Shown: positions 1 through 11,001 of the stretch, in pieces
Layout: each line of letters begins with the position of its first letter
Numbering within the stretch: position 1 is the stretch's first letter
Origin: Polyodon spathula
Lineage: Eukaryota; Chordata; Actinopteri; Acipenseriformes; Polyodontidae
DNA: 64,000 bases
Assembly (NCBI RefSeq): GCF_017654505.1
Contig: NC_054547.1
Location: 22,401,838 to 22,465,837 of the forward strand
Direction of reading: 5' to 3'
Position numbers and translations under genes: made by a program
Notes under the pieces: model-generated
Seen by the model: the letters and a program-made list of their open reading frames with translations, nothing else
What the model was told of the DNA's origin: nothing
Database searches by the model: none

Positions 1-59
1 TTTTGTTTTGTTTTAGACATTGGAAGTATATCTTGTGAAGACACGTACCCCGCGCTGCA

Positions 60-1366
60 GACATCAGAGGAACACGCAGTGACAATCACTGAGGGGGGGT
101 TCAGGCAACATGACTGTGGGTGATGGTGCAGGTGGGTCAGCAGAGGTGGATGGCTGTTCAGGGTTTGGTCTGTCCGTGACCATTGATGACTCAAGAGAAA
201 ATATCCCTGTTGAAAGGAAAGATGTCCGTGGACCTGAATCCTGACAAGATATTGCTTGGTGTCATTGCTGACATGAATGATCCATTTACAAGTCCTGGGA
301 TGCCATAAATTGAAGCCGTCTTTCCAGGGTTTGATCACGTCCAACCATCTAGGGCTCGGTTGTAGTTTGACCAATTTGTCCAAGGGCTGCAGGCGATGTG
401 ATGTATGAGGAGGAAAAGTGAGCATCACAATGCCATTCTCCTTTGCAGTTCCAACAGCTTTCAGTGAAATGTGAGCCTCGTGGTTGTCCAGAATGAGCAA
501 AAGTGGGTGATCTTTAGAGCAGTGTGAGTGACTGATGGCATGCTCCAGGTATAGGACACATTTCTCTTTATTTGTCTAGCCAGATTTTGTTGCACAACCA
601 ACAGACCCTATAGGTGCTCCTCTGACAAAATGAACAAAGGTGGAATTGCATTCTCTGTAGCATTGACTGCACAAACAACTGTGCCTAGCTCCCCTCTTTC
701 ACCAGATGTTACTTAGTCAACTTGCTTATTCCCCATCTCAGTCATAGTTCGCTTCAGTGACTGCACAGCTGCACAACTCCTGTCTCATCCATATTAAAAA
801 TCATGTTTAGAGGGAACTTGTATCTGAAATTAAATGTAAGACACATTTAAAAGATACAATATGTTGAACACAATTGAGGCACTATCATTAAAATAAATTC
901 TACAGATTAAGATTCACACATGTTTAGTTTATATTAATTATACCTGTCCGTCACTGATGACAGATTGTTGAAGAATTTTTCCATATTGTGTTCATTGAAG
1001 GCAGTAGCCCTTCCCAAAAATGTGGCTTCTGGTGACCGGCATGGTGGCGCATCTTGAATGAGTTGAACCAATCACGTCCTAGTAAGGATAGACCGGGTTA
1101 GTATTTTTTTTTTGTTGTTGTTATAAAAAGACCTATATTCATAGATATTTACCTATTTATTTATTTTCAAAAGTACTGACCTACTCTTTCTTCCCTGCAC
1201 CAGTTTTCTGGGACAGTGATGCCATTCCTCTTTGCTAATTGAAATGCAAGTTCTCTGCATTCCAGGGGATTTATCCCATGAAGTTGGTCAGGGAGTTTCT
1301 TTATATGACCTGCAAGTTCAGGCTCAATTTTTTCATTAAAGATCTTATAAGCTTCTGCTACTCTAC
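60..1366 (-). pseudogene. pogo/Tigger-like DDE transposase pseudogene with introns
   Basis: Reading the minus strand from about 1366 downward gives a CENP-B-like helix-turn-helix region (NPLECRELAFQLAKRNGI), then RDWFNSFK, ATFLGRATAF, NMDETGV, VCAVNATENAIPPLF and finally LDNHEAHISL...PPHTSHRLQPLD. These are the ordered blocks of pogo-type DDE transposases; the Asp of NMDETGV and of LDNH are catalytic positions. Two GT-AG introns fit exactly: 1079-1180, where joining gives ERV-GRDWF, and 824-943, where joining gives VTD-RYKF. A stop lies after NKQVD and at least two frameshifts follow NMDETGV and LFI. The 5' end is cut by a Tc1 fragment. In the family this enzyme excises and reinserts its element at TA. 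Spliced pogo genes can also be domesticated host genes, but the stops argue for a dead copy. Confidence 0.75.
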
Positions 1367-1760
1367 TATAGCAACTTTGCACACCTAGATTTTGGAATAT
1401 TTGACCATTCTTCTTTACAAAACTGTTCAAGCTCTGTCAAGTTCCTTGGGGAGTGCTGATGGACAGCAATCTTCAAGTCATGCCACAAATTTTTTATTGG
1501 ATTTAGGTTGGGCTTTGACTGGGCCACTCAAGGACATTTACCTTTTTGTTCCTTAGCCACTCCAGTGTAGCTTTGGCTGTGTGCTTTGGGTTGTTGTCAT
1601 GCTGAAAGGTGAACTTCCATCCCAGTTTCAGCTTTCTTGCAGAGGGCAGCAGGTTTTCCTCAAGGACTTCTCTGTACTTTGCTCCATTAATTTTCCCTTC
1701 TATCCTGACAAGAGCCCCAGTCTCTGCTGAAGAGAAACATCCCATAACATGATGCTGCCA
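1366..1760 (-). pseudogene. Tc1-like transposase C-terminal fragment
   Basis: Minus-strand translation gives [47 protein letters not shown] and WPSQSPT followed by NPIKNLWHDLKIAV, then LTELEQFCKEEW. This is the C-terminal half of a Tc1/mariner DD34E transposase, with the second Asp in FQHDN. The position of the catalytic Glu reads NPIKN rather than the usual NPIEN, and a stop precedes it. The fragment has no terminal inverted repeats; one edge joins the pogo pseudogene and the other abuts a 20-bp minisatellite. It is therefore a truncated, inactive remnant. Confidence 0.85.
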
Positions 1761-1875
1761 GCAAACCAATACATATGAAAGCAAACCAATAGATATGAAA
1801 GCAAACCAATACATATGCCAGCAAACCAATAGATGCCCCAGCAAACCAATACATGCCCTAGCAAACTAATACATT
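1761..1875. repeat. 20-bp minisatellite (about 5.7 copies)
   Basis: Units begin gcaaaccaatacatatgaaa and repeat every 20 bases at 1761, 1781, 1801, 1821, 1841 and 1861. Divergence is mostly in the last seven bases. The array starts exactly where the Tc1 fragment stops being recognisable. Confidence 0.9.
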
Positions 1876-1879
1876 TGCA

Positions 1880-2159
1880 TACAGAATTCAACATATGTGC
1901 CAGCTTTTCAATATAGTTGTGCATACAATTAATGATTTTTACTTTCCTGAACGGCGCCTCATAACACTGATTAGCATTACTTCTAGACTAGCCTATGTAA
2001 TTGAACATTAGGTAGTCCAATATTAGTGCTACTCTGGATCTGTAAAACCAACTGGTATGAGTCTTAGTTTATGCTGAAAACAAGATAAAAAAATGATCTA
2101 AAATAGAACTTGTCAAAATCAAGTTTCTGCTGGAAAATTGAAAAGTCTTGTTAGTTGAT
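1880..2159. other. no recognised feature
   Basis: AT-rich sequence without coding blocks. A short stretch near 2010-2060 (tagtccaatattagtgcta) resembles one at 53975, so it may belong to a dispersed repeat. Confidence 0.4.
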
Positions 2160-2166
2160 TAATGTA

Positions 2167-2388
2167 TTTTTTTTCTTTATTTAAATTTAGTTGATGCCAA
2201 TTATTATTTTCTCCCCAATTTAGTCATGTCCAATTATTTTTAGGCTCAACTCATTGCTGCTTCCCACCCCCTGGGAACTCCCAGTCATGGGTGGCAGTGA
2301 CATAGCCTGGATTTGAACTTGTGATTTTCAGGCTATGGGGCACATCTGCATGCAACACTTTTACTGGCTGCGCCACTTGGGAGTCCCC
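2167..2388 (-). mobile_element. tRNA-derived SINE with target-site duplication
   Basis: On the minus strand the head reads gggactcccaagtggcgcag, containing an A-box-like tggcgcagccag. A B-box-like gttcaaatcc follows at the usual spacing, so the head resembles a tRNA-derived RNA polymerase III promoter. A tRNA-unrelated body with aattggggagaaaa follows, ending in an A-rich tail. TAATGTA lies on both sides (2160-2166 and 2389-2395), as expected for LINE-mediated insertion. Confidence 0.85.
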
Positions 2389-2395
2389 TAATGTA

Positions 2396-3039
2396 AAATT
2401 TTTTAAGCATCTTTTTCCTGATAAACTAGAACACCAACAACAGGCATAGAAAATAAATACTGTAGTTTAAAAGTCTAAAAATTATAACGTACGAAACATG
2501 ACATCTTGCAATTTAGTCTGTTGAAAACTCTGTTTCCTGCCACAACCTGCCCAGTTTAGTTTGCATGCCAGTTGGTTTGTCAGCACTTCCTGCAGCATGT
2601 AGCAAATTCTATTATCAAAACAGTGACCACCCATCAGGGACAGATAAGTTAGCTACAATTGAATGAGAAGGAAACTATTAATCTACAAACATCAGAGATA
2701 TTAAGTTCATATTAACATGTTTCGACCTGAGCAATTCATGAATACAGAAAGCAAAAATCGTAGATGGCCCATTGTAAACCTGTTTATCTCATATTGTAAA
2801 AATGTAAGGTTTATGACTAGTATAATATCTTTATTCCCATAGATGAATTCAAAATAAATGTATGCCAAAAGTAATTTATTGAAGTAACCAACATTTTGAA
2901 AAAAAAGTGCACTTGCACATATTTAAGCCAGTGAAAGAAACACTGCAGTATAATGACATCAACAAATGTAATTTAAATAGGTTTGATGTCAGTACTTGAA
3001 GTGAACATGTGGAATTCAACAACATGTAAACGATCTTAC
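2396..3039. other. no recognised feature
   Basis: AT-rich intergenic sequence. No coding blocks, terminal repeats or RNA genes were recognised. Confidence 0.4.
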
Positions 3040-3837
3040 CAAACTCTTTTTAAATTGTTCATTCTCCAAACTCTTCTCAATTTTTTGAAGGTGTCCATGT
3101 GATTCAATGGGCAGCGCAACATCTAGTGGCAATGATTCTGGTATGTCTGTCACACCAGCTTTGGCCTACAGATCATTTAAAATTGCCCTATGCTGCTTCA
3201 TTTCTTCTTTAATTCCACTAGTAAAGTGAGAACCTTGCGGTCATAGGAAGAGAGTTCTGAAAATAGATATGATACATACAGGCTTATTTTCAAAACAGTC
3301 AAAATAAGAAATGTCATAGTCATTCTTAAAAACAGATTTCTGTAACCAAATCACTTCATTTATATTTTTGAATAACTGGATACATACCTAAGTGACCCAA
3401 ATCATTTTTTTTTTAAATTTTGCAACCTAGTTATTAAAATCCCTTTTGAAAATAAGGCTATTATTGATTACTTTAAATCTCAAAGGTTCTTATGAAGACA
3501 TTTCCAGAAGTGTAATGATTTTTAGAATTACGTTCTTTTAGAAATAAATATTTTGTATACTGTTGGTATTGATTCCACTTCGTGAAAATGATAATGGTAG
3601 CAGACTCATTCTAGCTGGCACTGAAAAATAAATAAAAATATATTCATTAATAATGAAAAGACTTGACAAAAATTTAATTGAATGTCACGTGCAATGTTTT
3701 ATCAAAATGTACTTTATTTCTATCAAAAATTACTAATAAATAAATAAACAAATAGGAAAAAAACGTACCATTCATCGACTGGCTAGGTATTCTTTGAACT
3801 GGGGAATGTCTGCGGGAAAGATTGCTGGAAGGTGAGG
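3040..3837 (-). pseudogene. multi-exon gene remnant with a DUF4806-like domain
   Basis: Three minus-strand exons fit splice rules. Exon A is 3769-3837 (69 b, polypyrimidine-AG acceptor, GTACGT donor), exon B about 3562-3621, and exon C 3040-3256 (tattttcag acceptor, GTAAGA donor). All are phase 1 and open through A and B. Exon C reads SSYDRKVLTLLVE, then after a one-base deletion KEEMKQHRAILNDL, a stop, and AKAGVTDIPESLPLD followed by HLQKIEKSLENEQFKKSL. That pattern (short coiled coil, then LPL...LxxLExxLxxxxFxxxLV) is the DUF4806-type C-terminal domain of many uncharacterised fish and arthropod proteins. Later exons were not found. The function of the family is not established; the stop and frameshift indicate a pseudogene. 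Confidence 0.55.
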
Positions 3838-3840
3838 CTG

Positions 3841-4680
3841 AAAAAAAAAAAGTCCATTATTATGTGAGCAACCTGGCCAGGAGTTTCTTTTCTGCCTAGC
3901 TGGCAATAGTTTTTATTTGATAGGAACTTAAAGAACAGACATGAACTTAAACTGTACTATTAAAAGTGAGCTTGGCTTCAAAACAACAACCACAAAACAA
4001 AACCTCACTTTTGCATATACTTGCAATATAATAGTGTATGTCCACTAGCTATAAGAAACTAGTGCCCCCAAGCTTAACACAAGCTTACGCCTTGCTTTAT
4101 TTGTTTTAACCAGAGACATTACACATTTACTGAACATGTGTACCCACTCAAACAATGTGTTCTCCTCTGCATGAAATGGAAATAGTGCATGCATTGAATT
4201 ATTAACTTTCATTTTGGGGCATTCATTGAAATCTGATATATATGGGTGATATTTTCCCTTAATGTTGGTTCACTTGACACAGAATTTGTTCCTCTTTTGT
4301 TTTTCAGGTACCTGCCTCCCAAACTACTCGTCATCCTGGACCTCAACTAGCCTACAATGATAAATCTATTTGTACTACGTTTCAGTATTATGTTTATTTA
4401 CATTGCAGATTACATTTGCTTAAAATTCAGTAAGTTAAAAATCTGTTACTGTAATTAATAAGGGAGGGATTTCACTCTGTTACACTACAGGGTCATTCCT
4501 TGTTGAATCAACCAGAGCTTCCCACGAGATTTCCTTCAAGATTTTGATCTTGCTTATGTAGCAAGAGCGGGGCAAGAGCCACCAAATAGACAAAACAGTA
4601 TAGCCTGACTACACCACATAGGGAATTTCGCCCTCAGAATTAAAACAAACAGTTGTTTAAAACACGTCTCTTAATTAGGT
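3841..4680. other. no recognised feature
   Basis: AT-rich sequence. A plus-strand tttttcag before gtacctgcctcccaaactac near 4307 looks like a splice acceptor, but no open, recognisable exon follows. Confidence 0.35.
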
Positions 4681-4689
4681 TCTTTTATA

Positions 4690-5770
4690 GGGCGTGGAGC
4701 TGGGATACGAATCAGAAGGAGCACACAAACTACAGTGATTGAAAATAATTCCAGGTTTTATTTGGAGAAAACACAGACTCGGATTATAAATATGCACAAT
4801 AACAAACAATTACCACTACCATCAACAGTATATAACCATGCAGACGTGACAGAAGAGTTAAAAACACTTACACAGCAACAGATCAACTGTGCAAAAACCC
4901 TAATAAATACTAATCATAATTCCAAAATAAACAAATCAAATACACCAAACACATCTTTAAAACATGCATATACAAACCAACAAAAACAAACGTGCAAAGT
5001 ACACATTGCTATTATAATTAACTATTCCTTTTTTTATACACACAAAGCAAGTGGGTTATCATTGCAGTGCAGATCATTTATCAAGTAATCATATTGCAAG
5101 CTGGAGTCTAGTCCTATTACAGGAAATTAACAAAAACAGTCATAATAATCAAACAACATAGTACATAAAAACAGAATAAAACAACCAGGGGGGTATCTAA
5201 AAGAACGGAAGCTTAAAACAAACTAATCAGGGGAACGACAGGCTGTCAGGACATTATCAAACGTGTGGTGGTCCAAGAGTAGCTAGCCACATAATGTAAA
5301 TAAACTTGCTGCTTGAAACTATAAGTTCAAAACTAGTCAGTCCAGTGAAGGATTTCACGACAACCAATGAAGGCTGTAGCTGACTAGAAGATCCTAATCA
5401 AACTGGCTTACTCACAACTCATACTTCAATGTTACTGCCACTACTCGCAGACCACACACAAAATCCTTTTAAACACACCGCCATTGCACAGACCAGCCAT
5501 ACCGTCGTCGTCAACAGCCTCCCGTTCCCTTACATTCTGCTTCCATTCCGTTCTGGCCTTGTCTATAAAACCAGCCTTTGAAATGATCCACGTAATGGGA
5601 ATCATCCTATGATTGACGCGGGGATAGGGACGAAAGATAAGAGGGCGTTCTAAAAATGAAAGTAATGAAAATGATAAATAAACACAAAGTAGCAACCTGT
5701 TACATTTATATTTGTGGAGTGGAAGATATAGGTCAGGTATGAAACCAGGCCAAATATCTAACAATCATGA
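4690..5770 (-). other. possible LTR-like minus-strand transcription unit
   Basis: On the minus strand a moderately CpG-rich block (5480-5650) holds a TATA-like gtttaaaagg near 5465. About 700 bases downstream is a poly(A) signal (ccaaataaaa, about 4757-4766) followed by a T/G-rich stretch. A second TATA-like cctataaaagaacc lies near 4683-4696. The layout resembles U3-R-U5 or a short non-coding transcript. No coding domain was recognised and no clear TG/CA ends were found. Confidence 0.25.
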
Positions 5771-5794
5771 AGATTTAATGAGATACACCCCCTA

Positions 5795-6140
5795 CAAAAA
5801 TAAAAAAAATAAAGATCTTTAAACACAAATATAAAGACAACAAAACAAAATTTACAAAAAAAAATAAGGTTTCCAGGCTGGGCAATGCCTTCACTGGATT
5901 CAAACTTTCAAAACCACAAACCACAAACCACAAACCTGCTTCCTCAAATCCCTCCTCCTTAATGGGAAGCAGAGGCCTCCTTTTATGTCAGGTGGCTGGT
6001 TGCCGATTGATCGTTAATTAAACTAACCATCTAATCAACTAATCAACCCCAGCCACCTGAACATAATAAACCAAAGCAGGTAGGGGAAATGAACCCCATC
6101 CCTGCCAATTTCTAAACGGCAGAGCTTTGCTCTGCCACAG
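5795..6140 (-). mobile_element. truncated LTR of the TGTGGCAGAGC family
   Basis: Shares blocks with the LTRs at 60584-60989 and 62117-62518: ttccaggctgggcaatgcct, gaagcagaggcctcctttta, gtcaggtggctgg and the end gagctttgctctgccaca. The first roughly 100 bases of the plus-strand left end (tgtggcaggctggcg...) are missing or too diverged. It is followed on the plus strand by a C homopolymer, which would be a greatly expanded polypurine tract on the element's strand. Confidence 0.75.
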
Positions 6141-6141
6141 A

Positions 6142-6167
6142 CCCCCCCCCCCCCCCCCCCCCCCCCC
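6142..6167. repeat. poly(C)/poly(G) tract
   Basis: An uninterrupted run of 26 C directly beside the LTR end at 6140. It sits where the polypurine tract of a minus-oriented LTR element would lie. Confidence 0.9.
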
Positions 6168-6557
6168 TGTGGGGTTTTCTTCTTCCTCTTTTTGTCTAAT
6201 GAGGTGACTTATTATACTATTTGTGCTCCTCACTATAACGCTGGTTAGGTATGTTTAAACGGAACATGGTTGTTAACTTGACCTGAAAAATTATGCTGTT
6301 AAATGTAATCTTGACTGCGCTTACCATGCTAGGGTTCACGGATGTAGAAGGTAGTAGTTGCCAGGTTGTTTGGGGACTTGGCTGGGGATTGGGGAGGGTA
6401 TGTAGGTTTGTTTCGCTTTTTGTTTGCATTTTTTCTTTCCTTACCACTGCTGAATATGTTATTTACTTAACTGTGCATGCTGCACAACTGAAATTGTTAC
6501 ATTTTAAGCTTTATTTAATGCAATGGAGCTTTTCTATATATCTTATACTACAGTGCC
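6168..6557. other. flank / possible 5' region of the L1-type LINE
   Basis: Contains a G-rich block (ggacttggctggggattggg) and no recognisable protein. It probably includes the 5' part of the LINE that follows, but the element start could not be placed. Confidence 0.3.
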
Positions 6558-7610
6558 ATGAGTAATCTGAGTGTTGTCACATGGAATGTCAAAGGTCTGG
6601 GACACCCGATAAACGTAAAAAAATTCTTACTTTCCTTAAGAAACAGAAGGTGTCTATAACACTATTACAAGAATCACATCTGAATGACAATGAACATATT
6701 AAACTGAAACGAGACTGGGTGGGGCAGGTATTCTTCTCTTCCTTTAAATCTCACAGTATTGGTGCTGCTATCCTAATAAATAAACATGTTCTCTTTATTT
6801 TAGAAGTTGTAGACTCAGAGGGCAGGTTTATTCTAATTACGGGATCCCTCCTTGGCCAACATATAACAATTCTTAATATTTACCCTCCAAATGAGGACTC
6901 CCCTAAATTTATGTCTGATATGGTCACTCTATTCAGTCAGCACTGTAGGGGTATGGGTTTGATGGCAGGCGACTTCAATTGTGTACTGAACCTTAACCTT
7001 GATAAATCTTCGGAATCTCCTCATTCTAATCCTAGAGCTTCTAGAACCCTGAGTTCTCTCTGCAAAGAGGTCGGTCTTACAGCTATCTGGAGAGAACTAA
7101 ACCTTAAATTAAGGTACTATACATTTTACTCTAATCCACATAAATCCTATTCCCGATTGGATCATAAACACATTCACTCAGTATCATCATGCTCTCTGAT
7201 CACGCACCTGTTTATATAGAAATAAGTTTAGATACTTTTACCCCAAGACACGAAACTGCAGGTTCAATTCATCATTTCTGTTGGGTCAGAAATTCTGTGA
7301 GAAAATTCGTGAGGTGAATTACAAGCAGGACAATGAAAACTCCCCTGTTTCCCCAGCTACTCTGTGGGATGCTGCTAAAGCAACTATTTGTGGTCATTTA
7401 ATATCTTATGCCTCATCTAAAAAAAAGCACAACTACAACAAAGAAAAGAACTACAAGCATATGTGAGTCGCCTAGAACAGCTGAATAAGCAAAATCCAAA
7501 TGACACAAACTGGAACCTTTTGGCAGCAGCCAGAGCTAAACTCAATTTGGACCACACTAACCATACAAAAAACTACTATTTCTCACTAACAGAAGTTCTA
7601 CGAATTTGGT
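6558..7610 (+). pseudogene. L1/Tx1-type LINE ORF2, endonuclease part
   Basis: The ATG at 6558 opens MSNLSVVTWNVKGLGHPI, the N-terminus of an L1-type apurinic endonuclease. A one-base deletion near 6607 shifts frame, then KKILTFLKKQKVSITLLQESHL, GAAILINKHVLF and LNIYPPNED follow, then GLMAGDFNCVL (metal-binding GDFN) and YSRLDH. Further frameshifts follow before SDHAPVYIEIS, the conserved C-terminal SDH of the nuclease. The linker to the RT runs to about 7610 (NYYFSLTEVLRIW) and stops. In intact elements this nuclease nicks target DNA to prime reverse transcription. The copy is dead. Confidence 0.85.
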
Positions 7611-7676
7611 AATAAACCTAGCAAATTACTCTCTCACCAGCTTAAAAAAGTTGGCAACTTTGACTAAGCCCTCATA

Positions 7677-7960
7677 GAAGGGTGGCCTTGCCCTGCCCAG
7701 TCTTGAACTATATTATAGGTCAGCTCAGGTTAGGCAGATGATGGGGTGGCTTTTAAATCGCCAAGACACTCTTTGGATTCAAATGGAGTCCTTGTCAAGT
7801 CACCCTATCCCTCTGAGATCTCTTCTTTTTATTAATAACTATAAATCTTTGGGTCTTGTTACAAAATCATTTGTGATGCATAACATATTACTTGCATGGA
7901 ATAATTGTAGAAAATTTATAAAATTAATTTATAAAAATATCCTCTCCCCCCTCGCATAAT
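7677..7960 (+). pseudogene. L1-type LINE ORF2, C-terminal part after an RT deletion
   Basis: In the plus frames GGLALPSLELYYRSAQ and MGWLLNRQDTLWIQMES resemble the region after the RT in fish L1 ORF2 proteins (GGLGLPNF..YY.AAQL...). It lies only about 65 bases after the endonuclease linker, so the entire reverse transcriptase is missing. Stops and frameshifts are present. The 3' UTR and tail were not delimited. Confidence 0.7.
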
Positions 7961-10284
7961 ATTCGTTTACAAAATTGTTTTGATAGGGGTATTCATAATC
8001 TACTTTTATATTCTCATATATTTACATATTTTTAAAACATTTGCAGAAATAAGTAGAATTCAGAATGTTTTTCCTTTTGTTATTTTTGCACCCAAATGCT
8101 TTGCATTCTGATATAACTCACCCTGCTGGCGTTCACTGGTGTGGGTGGCTATAAATGATATTTAGCTGAGCCAGAAAGCTGACACAAAAATTGAAATACT
8201 GGCCAAATGCTAGACTTTTTTGTTCCCCTTTAATATTTACCTTGTCTGTAAAAGACATATACAGAGTTTAAAAAACAACAACTTTATTTGGAGAGGTAGA
8301 GGGATGGAAAATTATACCAGTTTAATTATTCAAAGTTAAAAATATATCAGTGATTCTGAAATGATTAACAGTTAACACTTAAAGGTACATTTGGCTTATC
8401 AATCAACATTTGTGAAAGTTTGTGAGTTACCCAGTAATTTAACATTTGGTGCAGCTGATAGATGTGTCTTTTTGCAGCACTTGTCCTCTTAATCTGCTGC
8501 ATAAAGTACATTTAAAGCTTTTGTCCAAATATAAGTAAGCTATTTTCACACTACACCATCCAACACTGTGTATATGACTTTATTACTTTGTGAATAGGGT
8601 TCGTACGGGTCATGGAATTTCTGGAAAGTCAGGGAAAGTTTAAATATGTTTTCCAGACCTGGAAAGTTTTTTATACATTCAGGTTGTGCTTAAGGAATGT
8701 CAGGGGAAATCATGTCATGTGAGAGTTTACTGCAGAAGTTGCATGTAGTATAGTTCTAGTGGACTTCCAATTTCTCCCCACTAAGTTTATACATTTTCCT
8801 GCACATTTAATATCGAGCGTTCATTGGTTTTCTGCTCTAGTGTTACCATGGTTACCTAACGGTTAGCACGTAATGCACGTCAGTCTTGTTTGTGATTAGT
8901 TGCTGGAAGTTATCTGCCAGACCTTGTATGTTTATTACTTATACACAGAATAAAAAAAGTACCAAAAAAAATTGTAGCCGTTGACAAAGTGAGTGTTGGG
9001 TACAGATTGGATTTAAGCAAACACAGTATGCCTGGAAAGTGCATATAATGAGATTTGATGACAGGTAAGACGTTAGATCATGGGCCCGAATAGGTGGCAG
9101 GTCTACAGGTAAGTCTAACTTACATTATTTGTATCATGGTTTCTATTTTTAATTTTGTTTAAACAAATTACCAGTTTTTATATAATCCAGGTCACTGTTT
9201 ATGTAGTTACACTAAGGGAGTAACATTGGACATTGCTTCGAGGGCAAGCTATTTTTTATGTATTTATTTTTAAAATTTGAATTGTCAGTAGTAGCAATGC
9301 TGGCTTATTTAAATACCTACACAGTGAAATTCATTAACTTTTGTACAGCTAAAGTTTTAAACGACAAATTATTGTATTGTGGGATTAGAGTAAACCCCAC
9401 CTAAAGTTGCATAGGAGACGTGGCCTGCATTGTTAATGCCGTATTGATGTACAGCACAATAGCAGGACTAAACCCCAGACAGGATGCCAGTCCATCACAG
9501 TTAATTCAGTTCAAATTACCTTTTTTCCCCTTTTTTAAAGTTTTCATCTTCTGTTAATAGCTCTGAAGAGCTCACATTAGGGTCAACTGATATTCTCAGA
9601 TAATAAAGAGCCTTTTCTAGGAAGTCTGAGAAAAAATACATTTGTTAGTATGCATTTTTATTTTAATTATACATATTTTCTGTTTTTATATCATTAGTGT
9701 AGAATTCAAAATGATATAACATTACTATAACATCATGAACTAGGGGTGGGCGATAATGACATTTTCAGTTTTCGATTATCAGCTGTAAATTATCATGATA
9801 ACCATGATTAGTGTCTAAATAACTCCAATTTCCTGGAGTTCTAAAATTTAAAGCTATTTATACTTGGGCAGCAGCATGACAAGTCACTGAGTATAAAAGA
9901 AAAAAATACCATTTATTTAGAGAGTTATGAATGCAAGGGCTCACTTACTATACCCTTTCAACATCTTTACTGGCTCGTAAGCTTTTGACATGTGTTTAGG
10001 TATAGACCCCTAACTTTTAAAGCATGATTTATAACTTGAAAGAGAAACAACTGAAAATAAAATATGCCGGCTCAGTCATTTAAAAAGAGTTCGGTCTACC
10101 CTCAGAATGATATTCACTAATTTTGGAAGGTCAAAAATACAATATTAAGAAAAAATACTATGAGCAAGGATGGATCTAACATTGGTGAAGAACATATATG
10201 AAATACACACAACTGACAACAGTACTTGCACTTGGAGCAATAGGAACAAGTGCAACTGACTAAACAAATAAAAAGACTATCAAT
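7961..10284. other. no gene recognised
   Basis: AT-rich sequence. Near 8598-8670 there is a ggtcatggaatttctggaaa stretch and near 9745 aggggtgggcgataatgac. Both phrases recur in dispersed vertebrate repeats, but neither could be assigned to an element. A CpG-containing stretch near 8810-8890 lacks a nearby ORF. Confidence 0.35.
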
Positions 10285-10499
10285 TTAACCCTTTAAGTAG
10301 TACGAACTTACGTACGGTACGTTTTGCAAATTTTGAGCTTTGAACTTTGAACTTGAATTACTGAGTCTATGAAACTACTAGTAATCTGATATTGCAACAC
10401 TAGGTGTCTGTAATACTTGTAGTGGTCTCTTTCGCCATCTGCCAGAATTTTACGGAATTACACACAACAAAACCAGTCACAAAGTGTCAATAATATCTG

Positions 10500-10640
10500 G
10501 AAAATGGCCTCTCTGACTGTCAATCTCTGAGCAAATATACAAAAGCTGCCCTCAGGGCCCTGCTGTGAGGGGGAAGTCCCGCCCATCTCTTGCTGAAGAG
10601 GGATGTCCTCACAGTAGCACATTGTCATTTTCTCTTTCTT
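10500..10640 (+). repeat. DIRS left inverted terminal repeat
   Basis: Shares caatctctgagcaaatatac, aaaagctgccct, agggccctg and cctcacagtagcaca with the reverse complement of the right copy. Confidence 0.85.
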
Positions 10641-10959
10641 CGCTCTGAGACAGATCATACATTGCTTTTGCTTTTACCTACCGAATTTGGCTAATTTGTT
10701 GGATTTATCCAAATTAAAGATGAATTCACGGTGAAATCACAGCATGTCTAAAAGAGTACCCTTGCTTTATTTGCACATCAGTTTTCTGACTAGAGCTGGT
10801 TTCGACCCCTCTGAAGAGATCAGTGAGCGGCCATTGCTCTTTTCACTACACGAGGCCTCGTGTAGTTGTTATACCGTGTGAGAGCTGTTGTGGTGCTTGT
10901 AAGGAGACCCCACAGGCTTGTGACGTCGTCCTCTAAGCTGATTTAATCGGCCACAGCGA

Positions 10960-10960
<1 letters not shown>

Positions 10961-10995
<35 letters not shown>
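10961..10995. repeat. poly(A) run, 35 b
   Basis: Internal homopolymer in the DIRS 5' region; a second run of about 20 A lies at 11621-11640. Confidence 0.95.

Positions 10996-10999
<4 letters not shown>

Positions 11000-11001
<2 letters not shown>

Noticed and set aside
1167..1430. Single 87-aa minus ORF as one protein
   Set aside because: Its first part is Tc1 DNA out of frame and the rest is a pogo exon; it crosses an element junction.
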